Shown one piece after another: positions 61,329-64,000 of a stretch of DNA of 64,000 nucleotides. Under the pieces are notes generated by a model. It was given only the letters and a program-made list of their open reading frames with translations, was not told the DNA's origin and ran no database searches. The first letter of the stretch is position 1; each line of letters begins with the position of its first letter. The stretch is from Robiginitalea aestuariiviva (GTDB taxonomy: Bacteria; Bacteroidota; Bacteroidia; Flavobacteriales; Flavobacteriaceae). A program made the translations under genes and the position numbers. The stretch covers positions 1,026,696 through 1,090,695 of the forward strand of contig NZ_JARPUQ010000001.1 in assembly GCF_029537735.1 (NCBI RefSeq), given 5' to 3'.

Positions 61329-62075
61329 ATGGAACAGATCGCATTGATTACAGGTGCCACCAGCGGCATCGGAAAAGCCACTGTAAACGAACTGGCCCGA
61401 AAGGGCTACCGCATTGTGGCCTGTGGCCGCCGGCAGGACCGCCTGGACGAGCTGAAGGCACAATGGGGGGACCAGCTCCATACCCTGGCCTTCGATGTCC
61501 GGGACCAGCCTGCAGTGGCCGGGGCCATCGCTGCCATCCCAGAATCCTTCCGGCCCATCCGGGTATTGGTGAATAACGCGGGCAATGCCCATGGACTGGA
61601 CCCCATACAGTCCGGTTCCCTGGAGGACTGGGATGCCATGATCGATATCAACGTAAAAGGCTTGCTCTATGTAACCCGGGCGGTCCTGCCCATGATGCTT
61701 GAAACCGGAGAGGGCCATATTATCAATATTGGCTCCACGGCCGGGAAGGAAGTATACCCCAGGGGCAATGTGTATTGTGCCAGCAAGCATGCCGTGGACG
61801 CGTTAAACCAGGCCATGCGTATTGACCTGAACGAAGCCGGCATCCGCGTGGGCGCGGTTAACCCCGGGTTGGTCGAAACGGAATTCAGCCAGGTGCGCTT
61901 CAAAGGAGATGATACCCGGGCAGCCCAGGTATACCAGGGGTTCCAGCCGCTTACCCCGGAAGATATTGCCGAGATTATTGCCTTTGCCCTGAGCCGCCCG
62001 CCCCATGTGAACATCGCAGACCTGGTGGTGATGCCAACGGCCCAGGCCAGCAGTACCATTGTCCGGAAAGAATGA
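61329..62075 (+). CDS. SDR-family NADP-dependent oxidoreductase (YdfG-like)
   Basis: 248 residues. TGATSGIGKATV cofactor loop, NNAGNAHG, catalytic Ser in INIGSTAGKEVYPRG, YCASK with Tyr and Lys, and PGLVETEFSQVRFKGD, which resembles the NADP-dependent 3-hydroxy acid/serine dehydrogenase YdfG. Overlaps the next gene by 4 nt (ATGA). Confidence 0.93.
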   Translation: MEQIALITGATSGIGKATVNELARKGYRIVACGRRQDRLDELKAQWGDQLHTLAFDVRDQPAVAGAIAAIPESFRPIRVLVNNAGNAHGLDPIQSGSLEDWDAMIDINVKGLLYVTRAVLPMMLETGEGHIINIGSTAGKEVYPRGNVYCASKHAVDALNQAMRIDLNEAGIRVGAVNPGLVETEFSQVRFKGDDTRAAQVYQGFQPLTPEDIAEIIAFALSRPPHVNIADLVVMPTAQASSTIVRKE

Positions 62076-63208
62076 TCAATAAGCGGCTGCTGATCAAAAG
62101 CCTCCTGGCGCACAACGACGAAAACAGTTTTTACGATAAAAAGCGCTTTATCGATATTGGCACCAAGCAGGGAAAGGCCAAATTCCTGAAACACGTCTGT
62201 GCCCTGGCCAACAGCAACCCAGCCAACCGGTCTTACATTGTGGTGGGGGTGGAAGATGCCGATAACGCCATTCTGGGGGTCGATTTCTTTGATGACAGCA
62301 AAATCCAGAACCTGGTAAATGCCTATCTGGACCATCCCCCGAAAATCGCCTACGAAAATGTGCAGTTTCCCAACCTCCCGGAGGGCAAGGTGGTGGGATT
62401 GGTAACGATCTCTGCTTCCGGGAAGGTTTGCGCCTTGCGGAAAAATATCTGGAAGTATTTTGCCGGGATGGTATTCTTCCGGGAGGGCAGTATCAGCAAA
62501 CCCGTGAAGGAAGCCCAGGAGCTGGTCGATGTCAATTCGGAAGTGGTGGGCCGCATCGAACAGCACGCCCGCAATAATATTGAGCTTACCCTGGACGGGG
62601 TTATTGACTTTATCAATTACCGCCACCCGGACCTGCCCAGCCACTACAGGGTCTTTAAGGAGCAGTTTGTGGTGTGCTGGGCGGGCCACCGGAAGGTGGT
62701 TAAGGAACAGGAGTATTTGTCGCGGGTAGACATTGAACTGATCAACGAACAGGTCAAATTGTTTTATTCCGCCCTGGACGAGGTGTCCATCCGCCTGGAC
62801 GAAAACTCCTTCACCATTGTGGAATACGTGTACCTGGGGCTGGAACGGCAGAAACATTACTACCCCCTGGAACAGGTTGCCATCCGGTTCCGCGAAAACG
62901 GGGCGTACCATATCGAAAGCGAGCTGATCTTTGAACCGCCCCAATACGAACGCAAGACCCTGCACCACATCTACAATTCCAGTACGGCAGTCCTGACCCG
63001 CCTGCGCAGGGGCATCCCTTTAAAACCAAGGGAGTGGGAAGATTTGGTACAAGTCCCTTCCCTCTTACTGATCTGTTACCTGAACGGTTTTGAAAATGCC
63101 CGCGAAGTTATGCTGGAGGCGCGTACCTGGATGAAGGGTTACCACCCGGATGCCCACGAATCCCTGAAGGAAGCCCTGCGAATTTTGCGTAAGGTGAGGT
63201 ACAGTTAG
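62072..63208 (+). CDS. AlbA_2 (Schlafen-like) domain protein
   Basis: 378 residues, no signal peptide. The first 140 residues match an AlbA_2/divergent AAA-4 type domain: an acidic-aromatic start, KAKFLKHVCALANSNPANRSYIVVGVED and a glycine turn, then VVGLVTISAS. The remaining 240 residues, rich in charged and aromatic positions, are not assigned. Related proteins act in nucleic-acid binding or cleavage, but no catalytic residues can be fixed here. Translationally coupled to the SDR gene and convergent with a GH13 enzyme (4-nt overlap). Confidence 0.75.
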   Translation: MINKRLLIKSLLAHNDENSFYDKKRFIDIGTKQGKAKFLKHVCALANSNPANRSYIVVGVEDADNAILGVDFFDDSKIQNLVNAYLDHPPKIAYENVQFPNLPEGKVVGLVTISASGKVCALRKNIWKYFAGMVFFREGSISKPVKEAQELVDVNSEVVGRIEQHARNNIELTLDGVIDFINYRHPDLPSHYRVFKEQFVVCWAGHRKVVKEQEYLSRVDIELINEQVKLFYSALDEVSIRLDENSFTIVEYVYLGLERQKHYYPLEQVAIRFRENGAYHIESELIFEPPQYERKTLHHIYNSSTAVLTRLRRGIPLKPREWEDLVQVPSLLLICYLNGFENAREVMLEARTWMKGYHPDAHESLKEALRILRKVRYS

Positions 63209-64000
63209 AATTTTTTCAACCAGAGTAAGGCATAGGGCTCCAGTTCCAGCAAGCCGCTGTGAATGGAGGTTTTACTGCCATCGACCAGATTTTCATACTG
63301 CCCGCCGGAAAGGTATCCCAGGCGTTCCACCCAGCTGGCATTGAGCACCTGTGGTGCGGCGTCAAAATTCGCGATCACCAGCAGGCCCCCGGTGTTACCG
63401 CGCCGCTCCATGACCAGCAGGTGCGGGTTGCCCGGGAGGTGCCAGGAAGTGTTGTTGGCGTCCGTGAGCTCCGGGAGGGATTTCCGCAGTCCGATCAGGT
63501 GCTGCAGGCTTTGGAAAATACGCGTGGCAGGCAGGTCCGGCTCGCCAAGCCGCGCAACGGTATCCCAGTCGTGTATGGGGCGGTTCACCCAGCGGCTGTC
63601 GTCTGCCATATCCGGGTTTTTCAGATAGGAGTAATCATTGCGCATTCCCAGTTCATCCCCGGCATAGACCAGGGGCACGCCCGGGGCGGCCAGCACAATC
63701 CCGTAGAGCATAACCAGCTTATCCATGGCTGCGGTTGTGGCTTCCATATCTCCCGCCTCCAGTGCTTTTTCCAGCCCCAGCAGGGAGGCGGCACTGCCCG
63801 TGATGCGCCCGTCTCCGGTAAGGGGGTTGTACATAAACACGGCCCCGGCTGCCGGGGACCAGTCCAGGCGCTGGCAGTAATAGTCCAGCAGGAAACGCCG
63901 GTGCATCTGCGGGTTCCAGCCCAGGGCTGCAATATGGGCATCGTCAAAGCCCAGGCCAATATCGTCGTGGCAGCGGATGTAGTTGATCCAGGTGCAGGAC
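63205..64000 (-). CDS. GH13 alpha-glucosidase-type enzyme, amylosucrase-like, C-terminal part
   Basis: Partial: the frame is open to the right window edge (at least 265 residues). The segment WINYIRCHDDIGLGFDD carries the conserved GH13 HD pair; the following RRFLLDYYCQRLDW, YNPLTGDGRITGSAASL and AGDELGMRND match amylosucrase and sucrose phosphorylase-like GH13_4 enzymes. The end is the beta-sandwich domain C (LVIANFDAAPQVLN). Amylosucrase makes alpha-glucan from sucrose. The active-site nucleophile lies outside the window, so the specificity is provisional. Confidence 0.85.
   Translation of the reverse strand, partial: SCTWINYIRCHDDIGLGFDDAHIAALGWNPQMHRRFLLDYYCQRLDWSPAAGAVFMYNPLTGDGRITGSAASLLGLEKALEAGDMEATTAAMDKLVMLYGIVLAAPGVPLVYAGDELGMRNDYSYLKNPDMADDSRWVNRPIHDWDTVARLGEPDLPATRIFQSLQHLIGLRKSLPELTDANNTSWHLPGNPHLLVMERRGNTGGLLVIANFDAAPQVLNASWVERLGYLSGGQYENLVDGSKTSIHSGLLELEPYALLWLKKF

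Noticed and set aside
61667-62968. 433-residue minus-strand frame over the SDR and AlbA_2 genes
   Set aside because: Antisense to two well-supported coupled genes; no recognisable domain.

Overview
The window is chromosomal DNA from a member of the Bacteroidetes, most likely a relatively GC-rich marine Flavobacteriaceae (a Robiginitalea-like organism is my best guess, made from gene content and base composition only). The reasons are the fabH-accB-accC and acpP-fabF-rnc-IPExxxVDY-pyk gene orders, a MoxR/Bat aerotolerance operon, an OmpA protein with thrombospondin type 3 repeats, a long amidophosphoribosyltransferase, a viroplasmin-type RNase HI, many sites matching the Bacteroidetes promoter (TTTG, about 19 nt, TAnnTTTG), and no visible Shine-Dalgarno sequences. 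There is no sign of phage, IS element or CRISPR.

Layout. 1-2.5 kb: end of fabH, then accB and accC (fatty-acid initiation). 2.5-6 kb: a DAO-type oxidoreductase, a GntP-type permease and an orphan ABC ATPase. 6-11.7 kb (minus): S9 prolyl oligopeptidase lipoprotein, asd, mscL, alr and tdk. 11.8-15.5 kb (plus): a conserved unknown, rsmI, an M14/aspartoacylase-family enzyme and a DUF819 membrane protein. 15.5-24 kb: AhpD-like and OsmC-like redox proteins, recJ, lpxH, queD, a broken 2OG-Fe(II) oxygenase, a crotonase, a MATE exporter, a GNAT enzyme, a universal stress protein and tRNA-Ala(GGC). 24-33.4 kb: an SDR, then a divided AddB/AddA-like recombination nuclease pair with OmpA and kbl between the two halves. 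33.5-38.9 kb: superoxide dismutase, a 0.6-kb non-coding stretch holding three tandem small-RNA-like units, purF, a PfkB kinase, RNase HI and purN. 39-43.4 kb: acpP-fabF-rnc-IPExxxVDY-pyk. 43.4-46.6 kb: dinB, a CYTH protein, a YCII lipoprotein and pheS. 46.7-51.3 kb: SulP / carbonic anhydrase / SulP / small membrane protein, probably inorganic-carbon handling. 51.3-60.3 kb: complete moxR-DUF58-batX-batA-batB-batC-batD-batE operon. 60.4-64 kb: aldo/keto reductase, SDR, an AlbA_2-domain protein and the C-terminal part of an amylosucrase-like GH13 enzyme running off the window.

The most unusual element is the set of three direct repeats at 34.17-34.68 kb. Each has, on the minus strand, a -7-like promoter box, exactly 5 nt, a 39-nt core that is nearly identical in all copies, and a terminator hairpin whose stem sequence differs between copies while pairing is kept. 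This is the pattern of a family of roughly 70-nt small RNAs. Gene packing is otherwise extreme: four convergent pairs overlap by exactly 4 nt at their stop codons, and most of the Bat genes abut or overlap.
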